Of a DNA stretch of 64,000 nucleotides, positions 9,338-20,200 are shown one piece after another; the first letter of the stretch is position 1; the number at the start of each line of letters is the position of its first letter. This stretch comes from Clarireedia homoeocarpa (taxonomy: Eukaryota > Ascomycota > Leotiomycetes > Helotiales > Rutstroemiaceae). The notes under the pieces are model-generated. The model did no database searches. It saw nothing but the letters and a program-made list of their open reading frames with translations, and was not told where the DNA came from. The position numbers were made by a program, and so were the translations under genes. Location of the stretch: the NCBI GenBank assembly GCA_001465935.1, contig LNKV01000058.1:62001-126000 (forward strand), in the 5' to 3' direction.

Positions 9338-12133
9338 CTAAAGAATATTACTATATGGATTATTTATTCCGATAATAAAAACCCTCCCAGATTGACATCC
9401 AATGGCGAGTGTCGAGCCGGTATGCGAGATAACAGAGGTTGTAGCCCGGAAGTCGGGTGGTAACCAAAGCAGGTTCTGGCCATTCCGTATAACCCAAGAC
9501 CCACGGACATCCAACCCTTGACGGTGGCTTCCACTATTTACATTTAACCTAAAACGACCAATATCTGTAATTAAGATTGAGTTTGAGACATATGAAAAAT
9601 TCTGAATGGAGCTGTGCTCTATGAGCGTCTGCTGTAGTATGCCCGTAGCTGCGTCCCAGACCTTGATCGGCGTATCGTACGATGCCGACGCCAGCAGGTT
9701 CGAGTCGGCCGAGAAGGCAACCGACGCCAGCAGCTTCGAGTCGGCCGAGAGGCAACTGAGCGGACCCCGGCGCTATGCCCCTCGAGCGTCTGCTGTAGTA
9801 TACCCGTAGCTGTGTCCCAGAACTTGATCGTCTTATCGTCCGACGCCGATGCCAGCAGCTTCGAATCAGCCGAGAAAGCAACTGAGTAGACTCTGTCGCT
9901 ATGCCCCTCGAGCGTCTGCTGTAGTATACCCGTAGCTGCGTCCCAGACCTTGATCGTCTTATCGTCCGACGCCGATGCCAGCAGGTTCGAGTCGGCCGAG
10001 AAAGCAACCGAGTTGACCGCATCGCTGTGCTCCTCGAGCGTCTGAAGAACTGCATTCCATTCCAGATCTGTATTTGGCTCCTGTAGGATCCAATCACGGA
10101 TATAATTATGGAATGTATTTCGAATGATACTTTTCTTTGGAGCGAAGGTAAGTGCAGAGGAGTAGAGCTGGAGGGGCGACGAGTCAGCTATAGAGTAGTA
10201 GCTAAGGATAAAGCGCTTTGCATCGTAAAGGAACCTAAATATTTGGCTGCTTTTTATTGGCTTAAAAGTTATACTTAGTAAATACTTGCAGTTGAGAGTA
10301 GTGGGTGACATACGTCGATTATAGCCATCAAGCTGTCTAGTATCCCAATGCTTTCTCGTAGCCTTCCAATCAAGCTTAATGATTCAAGCCAGTGGAGAAA
10401 GTGACACTTGAGAAAATTGTGGACTTGGTCACCATCGTATATACTACTTCCGCTTTCCTTCAAATGGTACACCCAATACTGGCAAGCATATTGAATTTCG
10501 GACGGTAGGTGAGAATCTATCGTTTGTTTATCAATATCTGCTCGTAGCAATTCTGGTATCCGAAGATTACAAATATCTTGAGATTTTCGCCTGTCGATAA
10601 GAGTTTAAGGCATCGGGTTGCTAACTTCTTATGGGCATCTTTCTCGTCAACCCAAAAGGGGTTTGTCTCGCGTTTCTTAGTATCAGTGAGAAAGTCCCGG
10701 AACGACAGATGGAGCAGTCGTATAGGGTGATCAGGACGAGAGGGGATGCTTAGAACGGAGTGGAGGAGATCTGTTCTACTGTCGACTGTACCTTCAGGGA
10801 CTCCAAGGAGTCGATCGAGAGAAGTAGCGGAAAGAGGGCTAGCGAGAATGACGATCGACCCAACGACTTGCTGGAAGTCTTCTAATAGACCTCTTCTCTC
10901 TGAAATAGTAACTCCGACGAGTAGCTGGTCTAGGACTGGGAGATATGTTGCGTCAAGTTTAGACGCTTGGCTTCTACTCTGATATTTCAGGACCTTAGCA
11001 AGCTGATCCTTCGGTTGGCCGCATTTTCGGTCATTGATGAACCGGCAGACGGTTGTAGCGAAAATAAACAATGGGATAGCCATTCCGACTAAACTTTGAA
11101 CGATTGTGTGGCCCGGCCAATCCGCGGGTAATTGCCGGTTTTGGGTGACTGATTTGTTATAATCTTCTCGGATTATTGCTAGTTCATGTTCTAGGAATAA
11201 AGAGATGTCCGCTTTAACAATTGGCTCGGGAATTTGATGGAGAACCAATCTTTCATATTTACCTCTTATATCTTCAAAGCCTAGGCGAATCGGAAGCTCT
11301 GGCCTGCTTGTCAAAAAGAACTTGAGTTGTACTGATACGATGTGCTGCACTTGTGAGAACAGGCGAATAATAGTTCTAATATCCTCTTCTCGGTCACACT
11401 CGTCAAGGGCATCAACCACAATCACTATGCTAGAAGACTTCTGAGGATCGGTTTGTATTTTCCCTAACGGTTGCAAGACAAGTACATCGAATTGTTGCTT
11501 CAAAGCCTTCCTAGAGATTCCCGGATCAGCTTCGATCGCATGCTGGACATATGGCGCTAAGGAAGGTAGTTTTTGGACGAGCTGAGTAATAATCGTTGCA
11601 AAAAATATTCCTGCGTGGCCAAGTACAATTTTTTGATGGATATTAAGAATTTGTACCCTATAGGCATTATCGTCAGCTACTGCTATTTGAAATACGAACG
11701 AAATCACGTACTCTTGGTCGACTTGGAGACTAAAAGATATGTTGTCCTTGCAATTTCCGAGTTTCTCTATAATACTATCCACCTCGTTGCTCTTGAAAGG
11801 CCATTTCAAGGCGCGTATCCCATAGCGACTCATTAATTTTTTTGTTGTTCGAGGCTCGAGCTTTGCCTCCAGCTGGGCGAGCTGCTTCTGGCAGTCCTCG
11901 ACTCTTTTACGCAAGCCCTGAGAATCCTGAAGTCTTATACCATTTGGACCGTTGCACAGTGAATGGACCCTCTCAAGTATCGCTTTTAATCCTTGGGCCT
12001 CCCTTTGAAGACGTTCGATATCGTCTCGAGCATTCTTGATATTCGTGTAGTACTCGGAGCACCGTGAGGCAACCTTTACAGATAAATCGATAACTGCGAT
12101 AACGCTTGCAACAATTCCGAGAGCCTCTGCCAT
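9338..12133 (-). pseudogene. NLR (STAND) pseudogene: PigL_N-like N-domain, NACHT, WD40
   Basis: Starts at ATG 12133 (MAEALGIVASVIAVIDLSVK), a PigL_N-type N-terminal domain of fungal STAND proteins. An intron at 11658-11711 joins VDQE to VQILNIHQKIVL. NACHT parts follow: Walker B IVIVVDALDECD, the sensor-like LKFFLTSRPELPIRLG and a C-terminal NACHT helical region with LSFRDFL. The P-loop segment is missing: the chain jumps from KIVLGHAG straight to FFATIITQL. A one-base deletion near 10575-10585 shifts the frame before DICNLRIPELL; the frame then gives QYACQYWVYHLKESG. After another intron (about 10245-10311) come WD40 repeats, a second one-base deletion near 9741-9756, and an intact-looking end (RNGQNLLWLPPDFRAT) to the stop at 9338. 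In life NLRs sense non-self and trigger cell death; this copy appears dead. Confidence 0.85.
9600..10055 (-). repeat. near-identical WD40 repeats of the NLR pseudogene
   Basis: Repeats of about 126 nt encode units ending in DDKTIK.WD.ATG and starting ILQQTLEGHS. Neighbouring units are almost identical at nucleotide level (for example TCGGCCGA and CTCGAGCGTCTG recur in each). Two truncated half-units are fused at about 9690-9756, so the array has lost blades. Such uniformity is known for fungal NLRs whose repeats undergo concerted evolution. Confidence 0.8.
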
Positions 12134-14682
12134 TGTTATTGCGACAAAGCAGACGAAGAGAGCGTACAATAGACATCTTTGTTCGTATGGCTGAGGTTCG
12201 AGTTGGGACGAGGCTGAACATGTGGCTGAGGACTAAGGTTAAATCTAAAAATAGATATAGGTTCGTAATACCTGGATTACGGGCGACGAGATCTTTAGGA
12301 TTATGAAAATTGTATTCCCAGTACCCTCAGAGCTGTCATAGTGATGAGATATCATTGGCTCTGGGCCTTCTCTTCTATCGAGCGTCATCCGTGAGCACGA
12401 TGAGGGAATATAGAATAAAGGATATTGCTATGATTTGCAAGAGTACGGTATGATCGAGGCACGCCAGGAGGTACATCTTGCGCAAGGACTTGACTGGCTC
12501 TGTCCATCTCATCCTGCCCTCACGATAGTGATAGAGAAGGGCAGCGTTCCACTCTTGTGCTACATATGTGACCTTTGTACGCCACATCCGTGACTACATC
12601 TGAAATTGGTGGCTAGGTAAAATTTAGCGAGCCTGGGCGTGAACATAGTAAACTGCAGCTCGGCTAATATATATTACTAAGTACCAAAACATAAAGCCGT
12701 CTCCCCATATCGGAGTAACTCTCAGACTCCATTCTTTTCTTCTCTGTGTATCTTCAAAATTCGAGGCCATATTATTTCGGGATAGGAATTTTCCTAAAGT
12801 ACTCCGAATTTGAAAAAGACTTTAGTAGTCGTTATTAAACCGGGGTAGACAGTGGAAGCGGCGATCAATAGCGTAATTAAAACGATCGATAATATAATCA
12901 ACTATACTCTTTTTCTTATTTGCTAAGTGGTCTCCTTAGGCAGAAATAGTTAAAGAAAATAGTATATTAATAACAACTTTGTAAACTTGCTAAGAAAAAG
13001 GTTATGATTCCAAAACTACAGATTCGTCTCGTGACAGGGTGCGTCTCGGGACGCAGGGACAGACGTTAGCTTCGATCTCGGCGAAACGATCGGGCGACGC
13101 GGAACTTGCAGAGACTGGGGGGCGGAGTCGAGCTCGGTATCGACAATCTCCGGGTACCCGATTTTCTTTGTTGCTAACAAAGAAGCCTTGACACATAACA
13201 TGCTTCTAAGGGGCTGAGCGGCTAGAGATATGGCCGCTGGCTTCAACGGGCCCGAAAAATGGGGATTTGAGTTGTATGGTAGATGCGTGGAATGAAATAT
13301 TTATTGATAACACTAGCATATATATTACCAATCTTCATATCACCATGTGAATCATAAGAAAGAAAATGGTCTTCGTGGCTACATTGCTGATACTCTGACA
13401 TATCACATCATGTGAAGGTGTACATTACCATTGAGATATGGGATATTAAGTACTATCTCGAAGGGGATAGTCTGGCAAGTAGGGCTCACGTATGGCTATT
13501 GTTGACCGTCTCATCCCTTCTTATTCACATCCAATTTAAGATACGTTTAGTTGACACAGTATCTGAAATCGCCGCCAGCATATAGAAGCTCGGGCAGGGC
13601 GAGATGACTATGTTCAAGAGGTGCCATTCACAGCGCTGCGATAGAACCTTGCCAATGAAGACCAGAATATCTTGTCTATACGACTCATAATGCGAGAAGT
13701 AGAGGGCATAGAATAGGGACTGGAGCTGAGGCGAGATCCGGATTCATCGGGCTGTAAGATTTTGGCCTCAGTTTCGATAGAGTGTCATTTACTATAAGGA
13801 AGCTAACGAATATTATATATCAGAGAGGCATCGACCTCGGTGACTGAACAAAAATATGCTGTTGTAGAGAGGGTTTTCAAAGATTCTGAGGACTGTAGCA
13901 TGATAAAGCTTACGGTAGTAAGCCTACTTTAGTTATAAGCATAATGTCAAGTGTAATGCCTAATTAGGAAACGAGATATAGGTGGCTAAGTCATCCATAG
14001 CTGGCTCAAGCGCGGGTATAGAATTGCTCTGCTGTGTGGTCTTGGCTGTCGTATTGGTAGACGATGTAGATAGAGTTGAATGATAGATGCAGAAATGTAC
14101 TTAGCTGTATTCATGCTCTAGTTTCTTAGAATAAATTCGGATAAGCTTCTATATACAGTATTAGAAATTCACGTTCCTCGAAGGTATAGCTCTATAATAC
14201 TTGAGTAGTATTTCAGAGTTAAAGCTACTATGGCTTGCCTTCAATGGTCGGGAGCGTCATTGCATTTACAGAATAAAGTAGCGTATAGATAACGAGCTTC
14301 GCCTCAATTCTACTGGTTGAAATTGTTTATTGAATACTTCTAGGTGGCTCTATGTCGTCTGACTTTGTTATGAGGGTGAGTCTTACTCGTAAACTATTCA
14401 TGTTCCCTTACGGAATTAAGAATGATATAATGGTGTGCTCTCCTGTTACTTTGTATGCGATCTTATTACCTCTTGAAGTTTGTTTGATTTCAGGAGTAAG
14501 ATTGACTGAGTGTCCTGTCAAATGAATGTATTGGTTCTTATCTAATATTAAATAAATAAAATAATACTGAAGTCAAACGAACGAAATTTGAGTCGAATGA
14601 ATATATATATGAGCCTCCAATGCAATACAATGATAGAACTGCCCTTTATCAATCCGAAGATGGAGCTTCTGGAGTCATAGAA
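12134..14682. other. AT-rich intergenic region
   Basis: No supportable gene in 2.5 kb. Short frames at 12375-12587 and 13002-13246 are within or beside repeat sequence. A GC-richer patch at about 13016-13250 contains the repeat copy B; 12780-13010 and 13260-14620 are AT-rich and lack recognisable motifs, consistent with mutated old repeats. Confidence 0.55.
13016..13068 (-). repeat. dispersed repeat end, copy B
   Basis: Read on the minus strand this is TAACGTCTGTCCCTGCGTCC and onward, nearly matching 8443-8494 in the opposite orientation. The two copies bracket the NLR pseudogene at distances of about 0.85 kb on each side. Confidence 0.7.
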
Positions 14683-15060
14683 TCATCTTTTCTCACAAGC
14701 ATTGCGTCCTGGAAGCTCGCCCGCATTATCTTCTTTAGTTGCAGCATTTTCCACTTCAAGAAGAATATCTCCCTTAACATCCCTTTCATGCGAGGGTTGT
14801 TTATTATGATCGTTTAGATAGCTAATCCTTAACATACCTCTGGGAATGTCAGTAATGGTGATGGTCCTAACTGATGCAGGGTAGTGGCTGAGAGGACGAT
14901 ATGGCTGAAGGTCGTCCAAGTCTTTGCTTTTCTTGTAGGAGAAGCTCATTCGGCACATAGTGGCTTCTACCGGGTGTTGGATGAATACTTTAGAATCCCC
15001 GCAATGATTTACTGTTACGTGAGAATATTTTTTGGTAAATTTTGTTTGTGCTGTCTTCAT
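14683..15060 (-). CDS. hypothetical small protein
   Basis: Not recognised. The frame begins at ATG 15060 (MKTAQTKFTKKYSHVTVNHC) and gives 125 aa, basic at the N-terminus and acidic toward the end. An intron is possible near 14830 (GGTATGTTAAGG donor context, TCTAAAC branch) but is not needed for an open frame. It stands alone in AT-rich DNA, and no domain, signal peptide or membrane segment is visible. It may be a chance frame or a gene remnant. Confidence 0.3.
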   Translation of the reverse strand: MKTAQTKFTKKYSHVTVNHCGDSKVFIQHPVEATMCRMSFSYKKSKDLDDLQPYRPLSHYPASVRTITITDIPRGMLRISYLNDHNKQPSHERDVKGDILLEVENAATKEDNAGELPGRNACEKR

Positions 15061-15619
15061 TAGGGACTTATCGGGCAGCTGTATGAATAGATATATACAA
15101 AGGAGTTCCGGTGTCAGCTAAGCTTACACTCATGTACCTGTCTGTATACGAAACGAGTTACAGAAAGTCGTTTTCGGTTCAGCGTGAACCTATTTCCGTG
15201 ACTGGTCAGCCTAGGGAGCTCGCTGGTGACAGGATAGATAAATGGCACTCACAAATATGACCCAAATGAAACCTCCAAATTTACCCTTTACTGATTCCCT
15301 TGTAATTCAACAAATAATACTGATTGAATAAAACTTGCTACAGTATATAGGAACTATAGATGAAGATATTTTATTTTATTCTAGCGTAAAATTAAAAAGA
15401 TTAAAGCAATATTGGGGGCTAGAAATGAGGTTGAAGATAAAGACTTACTGCATAAGGCATCAATTTCAGTGCAAACAACATCTGAATGAGAATTTTCTGT
15501 TCACATTGAGACTTTCACATACGGTAGTATATAGTGTAAATAGTGCCTTATCAAAAAGGGTACACAACTATACTAAGTGGTTGTTGAGAAAACCTATATA
15601 TAAGTAGTTGCCCTCAAGT
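15061..15619. other. intergenic, no gene seen
   Basis: AT-rich sequence with one short frame (15335-15607) of unremarkable composition. TAGTTGCCCTCAAGTACCC near 15605 could be the outer end of the transposon relic that follows, but no matching opposite end was found. Confidence 0.4.
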
Positions 15620-15928
15620 ACCCAAAACGGGGTAATTTGCACCTAACCAAGTAACTACTAGCACTCAGTCATCTGCCCATCCATTTAATTGCTACATGTT
15701 TAAGTCTTTCTGGCACAGTATCAACCAGATTATTGATATGATCTTCAGTTAGAGACTCCCAGCCCTCCAATATAGGCTCCTTCATAGTGTCTTCGTCCCA
15801 ATGGGCATAACTCCTATCTACGTGTTTGGGTATTTGCCAGCAGTTCTCAATAGGTGAGAGTAAGAAGACTTATGGCAGTTCTGATAAGTGACTAGACCAT
15901 GCATACGCTTCCACTTCTTGACCTTATT

Positions 15929-16308
15929 TAGGCTGCGGCATGGGGCCCCATGGGCTGGGTTTTCCACTTCTTGTCCCGCCCACTGGGTCCCCATGGGCTG
16001 GGCGGGTAATGGGACAATGGGATGTCCCGCCCATGGGTTACCNNNNNNNNNNNNNNNNNNNNNNNNNNNNNNNNNNNNNNNNNNNNNNNNNNNNNNNNNN
16101 NNNNNNNNNNNNNNNNNNNNNNNNNNNNNNNNNNNNNNNNNNNNNNNNNNNNNNNNNNNNNNNNNNNNNNNNNNNNNNNNNNNNNNNNNNNNNNNNNNNN
16201 NNNNNNNTCTCAGCCCACCCAATGGGGCCCCAAAGGGTCAGCAGCCCGCCCATTGGGGCCCCAACCCGCTGGACGGGGCCCCGCCCACTGGGCTTCTGCC
16301 GCAGCCTA
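15929..16308. mobile_element. GC-rich hAT-like MITE with perfect 8-bp TSD
   Basis: The element starts TAGGCTGCGGCA and ends TGCCGCAGCCTA, a perfect 12-bp terminal inverted repeat. It is flanked by perfect 8-bp duplications ACCTTATT at 15921-15928 and 16309-16316; removing one copy and the insert rejoins the transposase lysine-rich motif. An 8-bp TSD is typical of the hAT superfamily. The visible interior is very GC-rich and built of repeated GCCCATGGGG/CCCATTGGGGCCCC-type palindromic units; the middle is an N gap. No coding capacity is visible. Confidence 0.85.
16043..16207. other. assembly gap (165 Ns)
   Basis: A run of N lies within the GC-rich, palindromic interior of the hAT-like element. 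The true length may differ from 165. Open frames crossing it are artefacts. Confidence 0.99.
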
Positions 16309-16596
16309 ACCTTATTGTCACATTTACCCCCGTATCCATGCCCCTGAATCTCCATCCTCCTCGAGGATCTGTTTGATCTGCAAATCATGGAACATCTTGC
16401 CATTCTTGTTCCCAGGAACGTTATAGCAGTACACCTGGCTCTTGAACTCCCATCCAATAGCTGCCAAGCTATGGTTGCTGAATACAACTAGAGCAAACCC
16501 TTTAGCCCGGTTCTCCATCTGGGCCAAGAAACACTGGCACTCGTCAGAGAACCTTACATTCCTCCAATCCTCTTTCGTAGGGTATTTTACTAGCAT

Positions 16597-17236
16597 ATCG
16601 GTCTAGCAGCTGGAGTTACTGTACTGTTCGAACTGATCACTAGGGTTCATATCGCTAGACAGGTCCTATCTTTAATCACATAACTTTGCGCATAGGTGAT
16701 ATTGAACACATGGAGAGCACAAGGAGAAATAATTTCACTTAAAACCACATAATATGCCTGAGTGTATCATTAGCTCAGATCCACATTTTGGCATGCAAAT
16801 AGTGTACTATCCGTATACTGCCGTATGCACACACTGTTGTTGTTCATTTGGGAATGCCCTCAAACGGCGCTGGCTTGCCTTCGCTCCCCCAAAAGGTTGG
16901 CTCTCGAGCGCCATCAAGATTCAATTTCTTAAAGAGTAGGGACACCTCACAAGGCTCAGCTTAGACGTTCGGGTATAGCACGCATATATAGAATACCAGG
17001 AATCGTATTTGGAAATAATTATCAGGTTGTTGTTACTTGTATTTTATCACTAGGTCTTTTTTGAATTTCATCATATGGCGCAGTGAAAGTTCAAATTCAA
17101 TACTCTAATTATGTCATTTATCTACTTCGCCTTGGTCTTCATTTCTACTGAGCTTTCTTCTCTTGTTCCGTTCTAGTAATGCCCCCTCAGCATTAATCAT
17201 TGGAGCTCGATGTGGTCTGCGGCGTATATCTACATT
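16597..17236. other. intergenic, no gene seen
   Basis: No family-supported frame; a short one at 16754-16939 is of doubtful meaning. This stretch is downstream of the DUF3723 gene and may hold its 3' UTR. Confidence 0.45.
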
Positions 17237-20200
17237 TTAGTCTGACCTAGTGTCCTCGTTTACGGGCTGTGGTTGTCGTAGATGCTGTGCATTGGAGGAT
17301 TCAACTTGCGCGTCCCTCAGCGAGCCCACTTCGACAAAGCTTTGCGGTGGCATGGGTGCAGGCCGTTTTGGCTCGTTATGAACTTCATTTTGGGGGTGCG
17401 AAGTGTTTGCATGTGAGGGTGGTCTAATGTTCTTACCAAACCTAGGAAAACTCGGTGGACGTGGCTCTGGCAATTGTATACGACTACCAATGCGTTGCAG
17501 CTTCCGGCCTATTGGTGACATCCCTATATCTTGGTCGCTTCTTTTTCTCTTGCCCATCAACATTTGAACAACCTCGTTCTTAATACACAGATAAAAGTCC
17601 TTGGTGGCCTTATGCCGTTGCCTTTTAATAACGTTGATAAAATCGATTGGGTTGCAGCTCTTGCTTGTTCGTTCAATACGTGTTAAGTCTTTCGTGACAG
17701 CAAAAAACCACCCAGTGCGTAGCTGCATGTAAGTCTCAAGATCTTCGAACTTAATATAACGATTTTCAAAACGAAGACCGTTGTGCTCACGAATCATAGC
17801 TGTCCCAGGACTATTGATTTCAGTAGAGTCGACTGCTGGAGCTTTACTCGGACGAGGGTCATCGTCGAACTCCATTTCCTCTACACTTATTCTATCTTCT
17901 AAATCCTAGAAGGGTTAGTGAGAAGGCTATCTTTAATTTCATCACACTTACTGGCTGAGGTGTTCTCGAAGGCTCGTCTTGATCCCCTGGAGGAATTTGT
18001 CTGCTAGTATCTTGATCCTACATCAATTTAGTTTCAGACAGCTAGAGGCGATAGATGTGGCTAACAGTTCTTATAGGTACGTCCGCTGAATCTCCTAGGA
18101 CGCCTGATACCTCATGGTCATCAAACATCGGGGTGTCAGTCATAGCTGAGACTGTTTCAATGTTGTAAGAGAAGCTGCTGATTTCTTCGCGTTGAACTGG
18201 ATCGCTATTTGGAGGAGCATCCATTATACTCGGCGATGAAGACTGCATATCCGAGGACGATATCCACTCTCTTGAGCGAAATAGACCTATCGAAGCTGTA
18301 TCATCGATGGAGACCGCTCTACCAGCCTCTCCCGATTGAAAGGAATTTCTATAGTTGATTTTTCCCCTCTCTAAACTTGCGACAGATGGTATAGGTGACC
18401 TCGCTCCTGTTGAACCGATAATGTAGTAACTGGAGTTTGATGCTCTCCTTATATTTATGGAGGATAGCCTTCGTGATTGTCGTAACTCAGGAGGAATCGA
18501 GATTGTATAATTGTCTGTAAGCTCTCTCTCTGGATTTAATAGAGAAGTTACAGGTGATCTCTGTGCTTCCGCTGCTCCTATAGTCGAAAGAGTCTCCACT
18601 GATTTTCCCTTTACACTTCTAATAGATGATATTGGTGATATTCGTACTTCTTCTTGTAGATTTATATAACTGTCGGCGGATTCTCTTCTTATACTTATCA
18701 CTGACGGTATAGGCGATCTGTGTACTTCAGCCCAGCCCGGAGTCGAGAAGGCATCTACTGGTTCTTCCCTTGAGTTAGTAACAGAGGGCATTGGTGATCG
18801 TTGTGCTTCAACCGGCCCGGGAGAGCTATCGATAAATCCCTGGGTGTCCAATGGAATCAATGATTTTATAATTGTTCCACGATCCATGGTCCGTGAGGTA
18901 AACATCGATTCCCTTCTTGATATTTCTCTAGAGCGGAAGTATATGCCGGAAAACATTGGGCGCCTTCTGAAACCCCATGGGCGCGGGGCGAACGGACTTC
19001 TTTTCGGAAGTGGTGGCAATATTGGCTCCAAGTTTAAATTTTGGATTGATGGGACCGGTGATCTTGCTAGCTCATTTGAGTATGACACGCTTTCTTTAAA
19101 CGTGGTGTGCTCATTTCTATTCAATGGGATTGGTGATTGCTTCTCTCCTGAGAGATTCCATGGCGAAGCTAAACTATCTGCTGAGTGTGCAGTCTCTGCT
19201 TGCTCTTCATCCGCGCTATTATCCGATGAAGACGGCGTTGGACTTTTCGTTGTAGCAAAATCCATCTTTCCATACGACGAGGACCCAGGGCGCCAATTTT
19301 GAACTTGTGAAGGCTTAGGAATGTTCGACTTTACAAGTGCAGACGACATCATCTTGGATGTGCTGGGAGCCTCTTCTCCCGAGATATCACTCCTCGTGGC
19401 GTTTTTATTAGATGGCCTAGCCAAACCCTCCTCATCGTCGCCACTATTAATAACAGCTTCATAGTTCCGCTCATTTGGCGTCTCTTCCTCTCCAGAGCTA
19501 GAATCAACTGAATCAAACTCTCCCTGTTCGTCGTTGTGGTGGAATCCATCTATGTCTTCCGAATCACTGTCATATGCAAGTCCTCCCGACATTAAAGGCT
19601 CCTCCCCCCGAATTTTAGACCCCATTGGACGCTTATCAGCCAAATCGCTTTCAGATTCTTTATCTGACTCACTTTCCGAATAATCGTCGCCGCCATTAGG
19701 GGGTTCCGCGTGTTGCCCTCGTGGGATCGAAGGCCCAGAATCTGAACTATTCTTGCTGTTCACTAATCTTTCGATGTCGCTGTGCGAGATTCCTCCGAAG
19801 AATGAAATTATAAAATCCCAAAAGATGAATGTTGGACTGGGCATTTCATCCTCCGCCACAAACTTCTCTTTCAGCAAGCTATAAAGATAGAAATTGTTCT
19901 TTCCCATTGTGTAAGCTTTTTCAAATGGCACACCGCACCGTCTGCTTAGGTCTAGAATCTGGCTTGTTTCTAGATACGATTCAGAGGACTTATGCTGGAT
20001 AACGTTTTTGGATGCTGGCAATTTGTCACAGATACCTTCAGCAATATTTTCAATATCCCTCATTTTGTATGCCGGGTAAATTTGACTGATCGTACGTACC
20101 ACCTCTTCATGCTTCGGGTCGGTCCTAAGGCGACTGGTGATTTTTTTCGTACTTATTCCCATGTCTTTCGCAAACTGTGCGAACGCGTAATATATGGATG

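Larger units (their letters stand above)
15620..16596 (-). mobile_element. Tc1/mariner-type transposase relic, split by a nested element
   Basis: Minus-strand fragments match fungal Tc1/mariner DDE transposases. The upstream part (16596 downward) reads YPTKEDWRNVRFSDE, with the first catalytic Asp, then AAIGWEFKSQVYCYNVPGN, GKM and ILEEDGDSG, with a short internal loss. The downstream part (about 15928 downward) reads NKVKKWKRMHGLVTYQNC and, in shifted frames, the PIENCWQ-like and HWDEDTMKEPILEGWESLTE region (about 15700-15840). The two parts are separated by the 380-bp insertion at 15929-16308. Frameshifts and stops make it non-functional. Confidence 0.82.

Noticed and set aside
16022..16487. 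Several long frames across the N run
   Set aside because: They are open only because N codons contain no stops; they lie inside the hAT-like element.
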